Origin: Cordylochernes scorpioides
Taxonomy: Eukaryota; Arthropoda; Arachnida; Pseudoscorpiones; Chernetidae
DNA: 64,000 bases
NCBI GenBank assembly: GCA_030710605.1
Contig: CP092886.1
Coordinates: forward strand, 51,390,390 to 51,454,389
Direction of reading: 5' to 3'
Below are positions 1 to 10,610 of this stretch, one piece after another; the stretch's first letter is position 1; each line of letters opens with the position of its first letter. The notes below the pieces were generated by a model that saw only the letters and a list, made by a program, of their open reading frames with translations, was not told the origin of the DNA and made no database searches. Position numbers and translations under genes: made by a program.

Positions 1-161
1 ATAAGACGATCGGCGCCCCCGATTTAAATTCTACATCTTTTTCAACTTGTCTCCTTTACTCTCAGATAGACGTCTCACAATTTCTATAAGGTTTTGGCAC
101 GTGCCGATTACAAATATAAACATATTTTATAATTTGAGTCAAAAGGCGATCCATCGATTAA

Positions 162-425
162 GTTTATATAAAAGGGCGTACCTGGAGCCGTTAAGAAAAA
201 AATATTTTATTTTTTCATAAAATATTACCCGAGATTGCTCCCTCTTTATCAATATATTGCACAGTAAACTTAATTTACAAATTCTTGTAGATTATTTTCA
301 TGTGATTTACAAGAATTTGTAAATTAAGTTTACTGTGCAATAAATTGCTAAAGAGGGAGCAATCTCTCGAAATATTTTGAGATTTTTTTTTCTTTACGGA
401 TCCAGGTATGCCCTTTTATATAAAC
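162..425. mobile_element. foldback MITE, family C
   Basis: The two ends are inverted copies of one sequence (gtttatataaaagggcgta on the left, its near-complement ending at 425). An inner, nearly perfect arm of about 60 bp follows, running from about 234 and mirrored from about 310. The whole unit can fold into one long hairpin with a loop near 290-300. No coding capacity. A diverged half copy lies at 17857-18000. Confidence 0.8.
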
Positions 426-1164
426 ATATTTTATATTGTTAGTTCAATTTGTACATCCAATTTTGTTCAAGGTTCAAAAAGCTATATTATTTTTTCAGAC
501 CCGGCTATGTGTATTGTGGATATTGTTTGGATCTTGGTAAGAATAAATAACCAGATATTCTATATTTCATCTCTCTATAGCAGTCAGGGTAATCAGCCGA
601 GGAGTGAACCTCCTCCTTGTCCACGAAGATGTGCGCGGGCGTCTGAAAAATGTGATTCGCCAAATCCGACTCTAATGAAGTGTGAAAACGGAATGGGCCG
701 AGGAACTTGCCCGAGGCACTAGACCGAGCGGCCATCTCGAAAATTGAGGAGTGTTGAGGAGGTTATCAATTTAAGTTGAAGGGGATTTCTGCTCTTCTCT
801 ACTTCTGTAAATAAGTCTGTTTGGCGGTATAAACTGTCGATGGCCCATAACAAGGCCGAGCTCGGAATTAAGCACTTTTCTTTTAAAATGTTTCAAGGAT
901 CCTCGATTCTTTCCTAAATCCACGATAAAGCAAGTTACAAATGTGTATTCATGAGTGAGTTGAATTTACCTTTTAAAAAGTTAAGTAAAACAAAATAGTA
1001 TTTCATTCATTATAAATTTAAGATAATCTCCCTGCGCATCTAAAGGCAAATTTTCTATATGACCACCATCTTAAAACTAAAGCTCGGATTTTATAAGGTG
1101 CCAACAAACACCTCTTCACGAGAACGAAGAAATAACAATATTTCGAAAAATGTTTTTTTTTTTT
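426..1164. other. no gene recognised
   Basis: Mostly AT-rich sequence with one richer patch at 590-735. That patch has a 76-residue minus-strand frame without a recognisable domain or splice context, so I do not call it a gene. Confidence 0.5.
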
Positions 1165-1464
1165 GCTTATCCCTAGTACACGTGGTACAGGCCATGATAA
1201 TCATGGTGGGTAGTTAGCGACTGCTTTTTACTGTAAGCGTACCACATGTCTACACATGTGAAAAGCAGTTCGACTTTGCACTTACAAATGTGCCAGAGCC
1301 CCGTTTGGTTACTTGCACTCGCTGGTGGGGTTGGACTTTTGCAAGAATCGGGGGGCCATTGGAGCATTTTTTTTTAAACAGAAAAAAGTGTCCAATGCGG
1401 GATTCGAACCCGGGTCGTAGTGGTTGAAAACCAAAAGGTTTAACGAGTCTTCCACCGAACCCCC
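1165..1464 (-). mobile_element. tRNA-derived SINE, copy 1
   Basis: On the minus strand the unit begins with a tRNA-like head carrying a perfect internal B box (ggttcgaatcc) near 1395-1410. A T-rich spacer follows, then a conserved body of about 200 bp that ends at ccctagtacacgtg. The body matches the copy at 8306-8598 almost base for base, in opposite orientation, which shows it is a dispersed repeat. The parent tRNA cannot be named because the anticodon region is too diverged. Confidence 0.75.
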
Positions 1465-1486
1465 ATTCCATCGAAAAATGTGAAAC

Positions 1487-3490
1487 CTCTGAAGCCAGTT
1501 CGATTACAAGAACAATGTTCATCATAGGTATGCCTACAGAAGGTAATAACAGAACAGTTTTGTTTCAATTCATATATGATAATTGTCGAAAATAAAGGCA
1601 GAGTTGCATGCGTCCGTGAAAGGAATTTAAAAGAAGACAACGCATGTACTAATTCATGGCAGCTTTTGGCTAAGTATAATATTCTCTAGACCATGTCTCT
1701 AGGTCGATCTATCGTATTTTTTATAGGGTGTGCGACTTTTAACCCAAAGAATTCAAAGATGATTCAATTCGCTATTTCAGAAAGCAAATTCCTAGAGCTT
1801 GCTTACAAAAATTCCAAAACTGATATCAGAAGGGAACTCCTCATAACACCCAATCTGTGAGTGTGGGAGTTTTTAGTTTAGTCTCAGTTCTTATATCCTT
1901 TGATCACACCTCGTTTATACATATCGGACAGTGTAATGACAAATTTGTCCGATTTTTTCCTCTCTAGAAAAAATATTTTAAAACCTAAATCTCAAGATAT
2001 AAAATATTTAAATTGAAATCCAAATGGAATATTTTGCAATTTGTTTCAAAGTTGGACTTATTTTTATGATATTTTATATATAAAGTTTTTTAAAGCGTGT
2101 CAATTGATCCAAAAATCCAAGAGAAAATTTGAAACTAATTTTTGGAGAAAAACAAATCCTATGTTATTGATTTCATAATAAATATATATATTATTTAGAA
2201 TGCTACAGTTTCATGCAGTTAGATTCGTTAAACAATAAAATATTTCGCTGAAGACCACCACTTAGATCAAAATAACTTCAATCTAATAAGACGTTGTCTA
2301 TAATGGGGCAATAATTGATGGGACAAATTTGACACTTTAATCCGCTCTTCTGATTTTTGCTAATTCATTTATGCCATAAAACAAATTTAGAGAACCATTT
2401 AAATTTTAGAATATTGTTAGTTGTTCATTTACAAATAAAGTGACACAAACTGGCCTCTATTTAGCACTATTTATGAATGACCTTGTAGTTTAGAAGGAGG
2501 ATATATTCAACGTTCAGATTTAGGACCAGGTGATGCGTAATTCAGTACTATTGAAAAATATATTGTATAGTTTTGATAACTTATATTTAGTTCTTGTAGG
2601 TCTAAGATTAAGGGCAATTTCTCTATTGATCACAATTTATAAAATATATTGTAGTTTTTTAAGACACAGTGCTCCAAGGTCAGATTCAATGCAAAGTCGC
2701 TAGTCAGTACTATTTCTAAAAGACATTTTAGTTTTGAAGACTTATTTAGTGCTCGTAGATTAGATTCTAGATGAGGTCGCTATTTAAATAATAATATTCG
2801 GCTAGAGGATTTGGAACTTTAAAAATGTTTCGCTATAACTTGGCGTCGCAGGCCGTTAAAAAGGCATAATTGAGAGCATAGTTTTCAAATAACGTTTTTT
2901 TAATAGAGTGCCTTAATATTTTTCTTCTAAATGATGTGCAAAATCCCAAGCAAAAATTTAACACCGCCGTTTTCTGTTGTACAGTAATGCTTTTTTCTGT
3001 CCGCTATTTTGTTATATATATATGTCGTACCACAAGCACTAGCAGTCATGGGGCCAGTGTGGTTACAGGCGTCTATAGGTAACATAAGGGACGAGGCAAG
3101 TTGGATACTACCTCAGGAAACCCAACGACCGAAGACGTAGAAAGGTTTAGGAGGGTGTGATCTGCACGGGAGGGGGAGATGATCTGTTGTTTTCCGGCAT
3201 GCTTGTCGGCATCTGGCGGTGGGGTAAAACTCACTAACGATTTTCTCCTCCAGGAGGAAATGACTTAATCTTTATAATTTCTACCTCACACACACACATC
3301 CTGCCTTGGGTGTGGTGGACTCTCAATAAAACTTTATTGTTCTGTTTGCGATTACATTATCGCCAAGCTGGTGCGTTGAAATTCATATACATTTTGGGGC
3401 TTTTACACTATTTCTAATTATGATATACTTGTGTATATATGTATATGAAATTCTATTGTATATATTAACATATATTACTTTATATATATA
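1487..3490. other. intergenic or intronic AT-rich DNA with degenerate repeat
   Basis: No gene seen. At about 2450-2780 a phrase of roughly 110 bp recurs in diverged form (tcagtacta..., a gttttgaagacttat-like stretch, then tagatt), suggesting an old tandem repeat. A GC-richer patch at 3040-3290 has no recognisable coding potential. Confidence 0.4.
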
Positions 3491-3491
3491 T

Positions 3492-3643
3492 AACAAAGTA
3501 GGCGTACCCTGATCACTAACATGAGCGTTATTTAGATGGCAGATCACCATCTAAATCTACGTTTAGCTGATCTCTGTTCCACTAGATGGCGCTCTGCCAT
3601 CTAAATAACGCTCATCTTCGTAGTCAGGATATGTCTACTTTGT
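3492..3643. mobile_element. family B element, inverted dimer 1
   Basis: Arms of about 50 bp (acaaagtaggcgtaccctga at the left end, mirrored by tcaggatatgtctactttgt at the right) flank a short centre. The right half carries the family B signature (ttccactagatggcgctctg, then tcaggatatg). No hammerhead motif is present. A further 3' fragment of the same family lies at 3690-3778. Confidence 0.65.
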
Positions 3644-3852
3644 TTTTAATATCAACACCTGATCTTTTCGATTTTTCATATTATTTTTGCCACACACATA
3701 TATATATCACTATGCCATCTAAAATGCTTCTGTGAGCGAACAGGATATGTCTTTTTTTGTTTTTAATATATATATATATAATGGTCATATAATAAGCTTT
3801 TCTCTCACCAATATTGTATAGAGTCCCCAGGTTCTCAGGCTATAGCACTTAC

Positions 3853-4005
3853 CTTCGCGAACCGGTTCTCCATTCTTGAGCCAGTTGAGGCGGGACGCTG
3901 GTTTGCTGACGCCGCTCTTGCACTTCAGCTGGCGTCGGTCGGCCTCGCGGACCTTCAGGAATGTCACTTCGCGCGAGCCTTCCACGAACACTTCGGTGGG
4001 GGCCA
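3853..4005 (-). CDS. nephrin-like Ig protein, exon D (start of Ig domain 2)
   Basis: This 153-nt exon is the last one visible of the minus-strand nephrin-like gene. It is bounded by an acceptor (gatgcag) and a donor (gtaagtg). It reads in frame from the exon at 5122-5179 and encodes VAPTEVFVEGSREV onward. It supplies the first Ig cysteine (LKCKSG) and the core tryptophan (LNWLKNGEP) of Ig domain 2. The exon is GC-rich with strong third-position G/C bias, unlike its AT-rich surroundings. The partner cysteine of this domain must lie in a further exon; I found none between 1 and 3846. The family (nephrin, Sns, Hibris) acts at the cell surface in heterophilic adhesion, for example myoblast fusion and slit-diaphragm assembly (family knowledge). 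Confidence 0.85.
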
Positions 4006-4163
4006 CTGCATCCCCAGGTGTCTCACTTTAGCTCTGCTCTACTCAAGCCTTGCTCAAGATTTCGTGCTTTGTGGAACTATGTAACCTTCTACATTTAACT
4101 CGGAGCTTGCAAGAGTGAACTCTGCTTCTCTACAATGATGTATTTTAAATTAAAATATTATGT

Positions 4164-4341
4164 TGCATTAGCGTGCCAGCTGTTATGAAAATTCGAAATT
4201 ATTATAGACGGGTATGATTCTTTCAAAAATTAAACAGTTTCTATTGCCCTCACTGCAATGGAAAAAATAATTGCAGTAAGGGCAGTAGAAATTGTTTAAT
4301 TTTTAAAAAAGAATCATACGCGTATAAAATAATTTCGAATT
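4164..4341. mobile_element. foldback MITE, family A, copy 1
   Basis: Inverted arms start at the left with tgaaaattcgaaattattat and contain gggcagtagaaatt-like and aatcatacgcgt-like blocks that are mirrored on the right. The centre is very short (attgcagtaaggg), so the copy folds into an almost loopless hairpin of about 80 bp per arm. It sits in the intron between exons C and D of the nephrin-like gene. Confidence 0.8.
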
Positions 4342-5121
4342 AAATAAAAATATTACTTTAACATACATCTGATTATATATGTCTATACATTTGGAAAATG
4401 AAGCACCTATAATTTTATAATAATGCTATATAAAAAATATTACATTCAACACCAACTTTGGTGAATTTGATCCAAAATGCCAATACATACACCGTCGTAT
4501 TTGAATATAGCTCTTATATTAATATTCGTAACATTTCAAATGGGGTTATAGCGAGTGAAGAGGTGAAACATTTTTAACGTTATAAAATTGTGTTTGAGGA
4601 TGAGAATATATTGTTCGTATGCACAATAAATAATGTTTTCTCTGAACAGAGTGTGTCGGTTTAGATTCTATTTATAAATAGAAGGAAGTCTGCTCTTGAG
4701 GCCAAGTCGTACCCATTGGGTGGAACCTAATTTAGGCGCCGTATATTAAAATCAGTTAAAAATAAGTAATAATATTTGACTCATTCTTGTATATATTGGA
4801 AGTTAAAACACAACTTGTACTGTGGACACATATATATCTAACTACAAATATAATGAATTATTGTAATCACCACTTTTTAATAAAATAACTCGCTGTCATA
4901 TAATTCAGCATTAAATTAACATTTCACTACTTGGATAGAGAGAGAAATGATTTCAAAATGTTATATTATATCGGATTAAATATTCTACTCTCTAAAAATT
5001 AGTTCGAAATTCTAAAAATGTAATTTAATTTAAAATATTAAATTTGTCACTTTCAATATAATTTCATTTATAATTTTATTTCTAGGGATATATGCGAAAT
5101 ATATATTTTATTCCTACTTAC

Positions 5122-5179
5122 CGAGCACTTGGACCTTGGCTTCGGCTCTAATAGGGAGGTTGTTTAGCGCGGGCCCAAC
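5122..5179 (-). CDS. nephrin-like Ig protein, exon C (end of Ig domain 1)
   Basis: A 58-nt exon between an acceptor (gtcgttgcag) and a donor (gtaagta). Translated in the phase set by the previous exon it reads VGPALNNLPIRAEAKVQVL, the G-strand and exit of Ig domain 1. It begins exactly at a codon boundary after CQ of the previous exon and leaves one base for the next exon. This matches the family pattern CQVGPA...A.A.L.V of Sns, Hibris and nephrin. The exon is too short to stand out as an ORF; it was found by following the splice phase. Confidence 0.85.
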
Positions 5180-5619
5180 CTGCAACGACATTTCCTGTGT
5201 CAATTCAAAGTTAGGCTTACGACACATTCAGTCGGCTATAACAATCACGGACAATTCACACATCTTATCATCGAGATCATATATCATGGATATTACGCAA
5301 TATTGTGCGGCATATAATTATATCGTTAAAATTGACACATTGTGTGAGCATAATCTCTACACTCTCTCTTCCCAATATCGATATAATACATTGTAAATTA
5401 TTCGAATAACCTATATATAATTACATGGTTAAAATTGTGGTATCTTACTTGTGAATATAATCTCATTTTACATTCTGCATCTTAACATCGGTAATATTCT
5501 TTGTATAAATGAAACAATTAACTGTCAAATAATTATAAGGTTGAAATAAACATTGTGTTTATATATATATAAATGAAAAAACAATAGAAAAAAGGTGGGT
5601 CAGGTGTTGATATTATAAA

Positions 5620-5840
5620 TAAAGAAAGCATATCCTGACCACGAGCACATGTGATTTTTAGATGGCAGAGTGCCATCTATTGGAATAGAAATCAACTAAA
5701 CGTTGCTTTAACCTGTTCCCTGATATTTGGTCAAGCCAATTTCTTTATTTATCAACATTTAGTTAATTTCTGTTCCACTAGAAGGCACTCTGCCACCAAA
5801 AAAAGCACATGTGCTTGTGGTCAGAATATGCTTTCTTTAT
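5620..5840. mobile_element. family B element, inverted dimer 2
   Basis: The left half starts aaagaaagcatatcctgacc and is mirrored at the right by tcagaatatgctttcttt. Both halves contain the family B block with cagagtgccatct or its complement, and tgttccctgatatttgg lies at the centre. This is the head-to-head version of the element whose single copies lie at 51.3 and 61.7 kb, without the hammerhead end. Confidence 0.7.
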
Positions 5841-6252
5841 TTTCAATATATATATGAAAATAATCATATTTTACATTGTTCGTTTTTGATATAATACATT
5901 ATAGAAATTACACGATTAGGGTGTATATAATTATTAAGTAAAATTGGCATTGCATATGAAAATAACCTTATTTAAAGCTCTTAGCAACCAAACCCTACAT
6001 TGTAATATTTACCCGATAATTAGTCGGTTATATAGTTATATGGTTGATATTGTGTGTGATATTATCTCCATTTTTTTTAAATCAATATAATATTCTTAGA
6101 AATTATGTAAATTTCTCAATGATGAGGTTGGTTAGAACCGTCATATACAAAAGGGTTTACTGTAAAACTGTATAAAATAACTGGTGAGAATTAAAGAGAA
6201 ATAAGGAAGAGATCATCGAGAACAGTTAGAAATAGATATCGTGTATTGCTAG

Positions 6253-6460
6253 GTGCATGAGCGCGCCATCTTTTATGATAAATCAAACTATTATAGACCT
6301 GTATGATTCTTTTAAAAATTAAATAATTTCTACTGTCCTCTTACTGCAATGGAAAAAATAATGGGAGGGCCTGGCTCATCAGTGGTTATCCCTTCCATTA
6401 ATTTTTCCATTGCAGTAAGAGAGCAGTATAAATTATTTAATTTTTAACGAATTTAACGAA
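6253..6460. mobile_element. foldback MITE, family A, copy 2
   Basis: Contains the family terminal phrase gcgcgccatc, the tatgattcttttaaaaatta arm, and the internal block atgggagggcctggctcatc, followed by the mirrored ccattgcagtaagag arm. The right end is decayed. Confidence 0.75.
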
Positions 6461-6690
6461 TATAAAAGAAAAATATAATAATAATAAACAAATACATTGC
6501 AAACATATACCTAGCAATGAAAATTCGAAACTATTATTAACGCGTATAATTCCTTCAAAAATTGAACAATTTCTACTGCTCTTACTGCAATGGAAAAATT
6601 AATAGGAGGGATAACAACTGATAAGCCAGGCCCTCCTATTAATTTTTCCATTGCAGTAAGGACAGTAGAAAACTTTCAATTTTTAAAATA

Positions 6691-8016
6691 CTGGTCAACA
6701 AGATTTTTGCACAAGAGAACCTGATTATGTTTCTAGTGTAACTTTTCATGCTGAACTCAAAAATCTAATCAGAAATTTCCCATCACCTATGGTTTTTGCG
6801 TGACGGTCTTTTTTTAGTATTGGGATAAATACACTAAAAATTGCAAACATTTTCACGTAACTGGTTTATCAAAAAATATTTTTCTTTGTCCACAAAGAAA
6901 TAGCATCTTATCTACATGTCCTGAATCCAAATATACCATTAGTTTTTTTCTATTACACAATATTTCTGAGATACACCTACTTGAATTTGGAAATATTGTT
7001 AATATATAGGCATATATGAACGAAACATATTTATTATTGAAAAGCAGTGACAGTGGATTTTCTTCTATACTTTGCTTGTGGTAGATCCCTCTTGAGTGCC
7101 CAGCAGTCGTCGGCAAGCATAGCGGGACTCCATTTACCTTGGTACCGCTTCTCCATGCTTGATATAGCTTGATGAAACCTCTCACCATGCTCATCGCTAA
7201 CTTCCCCAAGATTGTCTGGAAAGAAATCTAGATGTGAATGCAGGAAATGGATCTTGAGGGACATGTTACATCCCAGTGCCTTGTAGGAAAGCAACAGATC
7301 ATTAACTATGTCTCGGTAATTTTCAACCTTGACACTTCCTAAGAAGTTTTTGCAAACGTTTCAAAAGGAATTCCATTCTTCTGCTTCAAATTCATTCAAA
7401 CTATTTTGAAAATTTCCATCCTGCTGCAATTCTCGAATCTGAGGTCCAACGAAAATGCCTTCTTTAATCTTCGCTTCACTTATACTAGAAAATTTTTGTT
7501 TTAGGTAGGCAAATCCACTGGCATTTCGATCCATTGCCTTGACAAAGTTCTTCATTAATCCCAGTTTAATATGTAATGGTGGTAAGTAAATATTTTCTGA
7601 ATCGATCAGGGGTGGATTTGCAATATTTTTATATCCTGGAGTAAAGATTTTACGGTTTGGCCAGATTTTTTTAATGTAATGCCTTTCCCTATCTCTGCTA
7701 TCCCACTCACACAGAAAACAACAAAATTTTGTATATCCAAGCTGTAATCCACGCAAGAGAGCAACGACTTTCAAATCGCTGCATATTTTCCAACCGTATC
7801 TTTCATATTCTATCTTTTTCAAAAGCAGTTTCATGTTTTCGTAAGTCTCTTTCATGTTGGATGCATGCATTTATCCCAATACTAAAAAAAGATCGTCAGG
7901 CAAAAACCATGGGTGATGGGAAATTTCTGATTAGATTTTTGAGTTCAGCATGAAAAGTTACACTAGAAACACCATCAGGTTCTCTTGTGCAAAAAAAAAA
8001 AAGTTTTTTTGTAGAC
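6691..8016. mobile_element. DNA transposon with about 140-bp terminal inverted repeats
   Basis: The stretch from about 6705 (tttttgcacaagagaacctg) to 6832 (tagtattgggataaat) is mirrored almost perfectly between 7868 and about 8000. The mirrored part includes ctagtgtaacttttcatgct and gaaatttcccatcacc. Between the repeats lies one minus-strand coding region (7034-7870). The element is inserted in the arm of a family A MITE. Confidence 0.8.
7034..7870 (-). pseudogene. transposon-borne gene of a dispersed arthropod family (contains KRDLPQAKYRRK), broken
   Basis: The minus strand first reads 169 residues (7870 to 7361) with CSDLKVVALLRGLQLGYTKF, a cysteine-rich FCCFLCEWDSRD stretch, and LHIKLGLMKNFVKAMDR. 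It then ends at a TGA after EEWNSF. Reading resumes in another frame near 7330 as VKVENYRDIVNDLLLSYKAL, HFLHSHLDFFPDNLGE, GERFHQAISSMEKRYQGKW and KRDLPQAKYRRKSTVTAFQ. The order and motifs match a widespread unnamed protein family seen repeatedly in arthropod genomes (knowledge from memory; function unknown). A stop plus a frameshift indicate a dead copy, and the N-terminal part expected for the family is absent. Its position between long TIRs says it travels as transposon cargo or as the element's own protein. Confidence 0.75.
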
Positions 8017-8305
8017 CTGTGTAATCATACGCGTCAATAATAGTTTCGAAATTTTCATTGCTAGGTATATGTTTGCAAGGTATTTTCTTTATTATTATTT
8101 TATTTTTATTTGTATTCCTTAATGATAACTCACTGGGAAAACTAATTACTAAGAATAAAGAAAAGGCATTAGTAAAGAACCTATCATGCAGCAATCCTAT
8201 GTAACAATATACACATATGTATATATCGATAGTGTGTTCTTAGGGAAGTTCTCCTGGAGCCGCATCGTAATATTGGAAGATGATAATAAAGAATATTATT
8301 TATAA

Positions 8306-8598
8306 GGGGGGGTCGGTGGAAGGATGGTCTAAACCGTTTGTTTTCGACCGCTACGACCCGGGTTTGAGTCCTGCATTGGGCACTTTTTCTGATAAAAAAA
8401 TGCTCCAATGGCCCCCGATTCTTGCAAAAGTTTGAACCCCACCAGTGAGTGCAAGTAACCAAACGGGGCTCTGGACATTTGTAAGTGCAAACTGCTTTTC
8501 GCATGTGTAGACATGTGGTGCACTTGCAGTAAAAGAAGTCGCCAACTTCTACCCACCATGATTATCATGGCCTGTGCCACGTGTACTAGGGATAGGCC
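8306..8598 (+). mobile_element. tRNA-derived SINE, copy 2
   Basis: Plus-strand copy of the SINE at 1165-1464. It has a tRNA-like head from ggtcggtggaaggatgg to the B-box region gggtttgagtcc, then the conserved body (ccaatggcccccgattcttg, tgcaagtaaccaaacggggc, ccatgattatcatggcc). It ends at cacgtgtactaggg. It lies just upstream, in plus coordinates, of exon B of the nephrin-like gene. Confidence 0.75.
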
Positions 8599-8753
8599 AA
8601 AATAATATTTATAAGAATATATAAAATAAACTATATAGAACTAGCAATATAGAAAATGTTTTTCTGAAACACAATAGTGAAACGTTCTATAGCAGAGTTA
8701 AAATGGAAAATGTTAGAATATGGACTAGCACAGTCCAGTCTGATGTTTCACAC

Positions 8754-8875
8754 CTGACACTGGTAGACACCCTCGTCCTCCAGCTCGATGTCGATCAGAC
8801 GCAGGTTGTAGACGCCCCGTTTGTGGTCCACCACCATGCTGTACCGCGGGTAGCCGGGGATGTCGGGGTCGAAGC
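8754..8875 (-). CDS. nephrin-like Ig protein, exon B (middle of Ig domain 1)
   Basis: A 122-nt exon with acceptor gtggtgcag and donor gtgtga (a non-ideal donor). In frame it reads FDPDIPGYPRYSMVVDHKRG and then VYNLRLIDIELEDEGVYQCQ. This holds the Ig D-E-F strand signature (YNL.I...EDEGVYQC) and the second cysteine of Ig domain 1. The GYPRYS...D.K.GVYNLRI pattern is diagnostic for the nephrin/Sns/Hibris first Ig domain rather than a generic Ig domain (family knowledge). The intron upstream of it spans about 22.4 kb and the one downstream about 3.6 kb. The exon is strongly GC-rich against the surrounding AT-rich intron. Confidence 0.9.
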
Positions 8876-9287
8876 CTGCACCACAGCCAGACCTCCTATT
8901 TCACCAAGACGTAACATTACTTGTAGAATATTTGTATTGCTAATTGCAATCTCTGTGATTTATTTAAGAGCATTTTATAATCAATGACTATTAAACTGTC
9001 TCTACAATATTGGAGATTATTTTAATCAAAATCGAATCTAATTTTTCTTCTACAGGCATTTTCTTTTTTCATATTTCTCAACATCATCTGAGAGAGAAAA
9101 TCTATCGTTAAATAGTTATAAAAGTGTTTACAAGTATAGAAATAATAAACGCTATTGTTGTTGTGAGTCTTGAGAGTTGCGAGTATAGAGATAAAAATAA
9201 ACGATAAAATTGTTAAAGGTATAGAGAAATTAAACCAATAAAGGTTAACAATGTGTTTCTTTTTCGATAAAATAATCCCTTGAATCA

Positions 9288-9675
9288 ATATCAAAATAAG
9301 AACAATAAGCCTCCAGGGAAAAGTTTCTTTTAAAAATATTTTAATTTTAAATCTCTCAAGCTTTCGGGCAAGAAAGTCCTTCTAGGGGAGAAAATATTTT
9401 ATATCATTAGAACGCAAATAAAATAAGATTTAAAATTAAATAAAGAACTCGAAAGCACGCGCAACAGAAGCACGCGTTGATTCTGTATTGGAACAAATGT
9501 AAACAACCAAAGTACTTTATTTAATTTTAAAATCTTATGTTATTGGCGCTTTAATAATGTAAGATATTTTCTCCCGTAGAAGGGCTTTCTTGTCCGAAAG
9601 CTTGAGAGATTTTTAAATAAAAAATATTTTAAAAATAAACTTTTCCCTGGAGGCTTTATGTTCTTATTTTGATAT
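9288..9675. mobile_element. foldback MITE, family D
   Basis: Ends atatcaaaataagaac (left) and gttcttattttgatat (right) are exact complements. The arms continue through cctccagggaaaagttt and ctctcaagctttcgggcaag for about 140 bp per side. The roughly 100-bp centre (9440-9520) is unique. No coding capacity. Confidence 0.85.
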
Positions 9676-10263
9676 ATTTCTTTATTTCGTAAAACCTAGC
9701 TTTTAAACATGAGTTGTATTTTCTAACATATAGAATACCTTTAATTTTTGCATTTCATCCATATTTAAAATATTCTATGTCTATTTTACCATTGTGTTAT
9801 TCGTACCTATATGATATAAAGAAATAAATAAAAGTAATTCATAAGAAAAAATTTTAATACTGCTTTATTTCATCTACAAACAGCGATTCTAATGACACAT
9901 CTTTCGTTCATGTAATATAAGAGTAGAAATTTAGTGAATCGTTTTAGGTAGCAGAGTGTGAGAGTTGCGTAGGTTTTTAATATATATGTAAAAACGCTTT
10001 GATAAATTTATATATATAAAACAAGTAAGGAAATAGCAAAGAGGAATGTAATATATTGAGATTTTGGTAATCATGAGAGACCTTGATGGAAACTTAGAAT
10101 CGGCTATATTAGACCAGGAGAACCTATGTTTAAACTGTAGAGCCTTAGGCATCGGGTTATTGGCATGTCGGTAGAACTATCGATTTATTATATTATTGGT
10201 TGACTGCCTTCCTCTCTATCCATTGTTTCCCAAAATCGAGAAAAATTGTTTCTTATTTTAGGC
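9676..10263. other. no gene seen
   Basis: AT-rich sequence with short microsatellite runs. The 73-residue minus frame near 9931-10152 has no recognisable features. Confidence 0.5.
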
Positions 10264-10610
10264 TTATGAAAATTCGAAACTATCATAGACGCGTATGATT
10301 CTTTTAAAAATTAAAAAATTCTACTGCCCTAACTGCAATGGAGAAATTAATGGGAGGGCCTGGCTCATCAATGGTGAACCCTCCCATATAAATATATATA
10401 AATATTCTAGGCTTAGTTCAAAAATACTTCATGTTTATATTGAAAATTATAAATATATAAATTTATTCTGTCCCATTGTATGAAATATATGGTTTTTATA
10501 CTGGCCTTTTACACCAATATAATTATTGAGAGGGCTGCTTAAATCTACAAAGAGTTTACTTTTGATGAGCCAGGCCCCACCCAAAATTGCAGTATGGGCA
10601 GTAGATGGAT
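10264..10610. mobile_element. foldback MITE, family A, copy 4, interrupted
   Basis: The left arm (tgaaaattcgaaactatcat, then ctactgccctaactgcaatg and the internal gggagggcctggctcatcaa) ends near 10386. About 170 bp of unrelated AT-rich sequence follows. The inner right block (tgatgagccaggccccaccc, gggcagtaga) then appears at 10563-10605. The outer right arm is missing. Confidence 0.65.

Larger units (their letters stand above)
6495..8078. mobile_element. foldback MITE, family A, copy 3, split by a nested transposon
   Basis: The left part runs from ttgcaaacatatacctagca at about 6495 to the A/T-rich arm ending near 6690. The right terminal arm (taatcatacgcgtcaataat, ending in tgctaggtatatgtttgcaa) resumes only after about 8016. 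The two ends are exact inverted complements for more than 35 bases, so the 1.3 kb between them is a later insertion. Confidence 0.8.

Noticed and set aside
505..735. 76-residue minus ORF as the next nephrin-like exon
   Set aside because: No Ig cysteine, no L.I...D.G.Y.C pattern, and no splice sites of matching phase.
6361..6385. CTGATGAG string in family A MITEs as a hammerhead core
   Set aside because: The string ctgatgagccaggccctccc is not followed by a helix II and gaaa; it is one side of the MITE inner hairpin.
6853..7209. 118-residue minus ORF
   Set aside because: Shadow frame across the end of the transposon-borne gene whose true frame is recognisable at 7034-7294.
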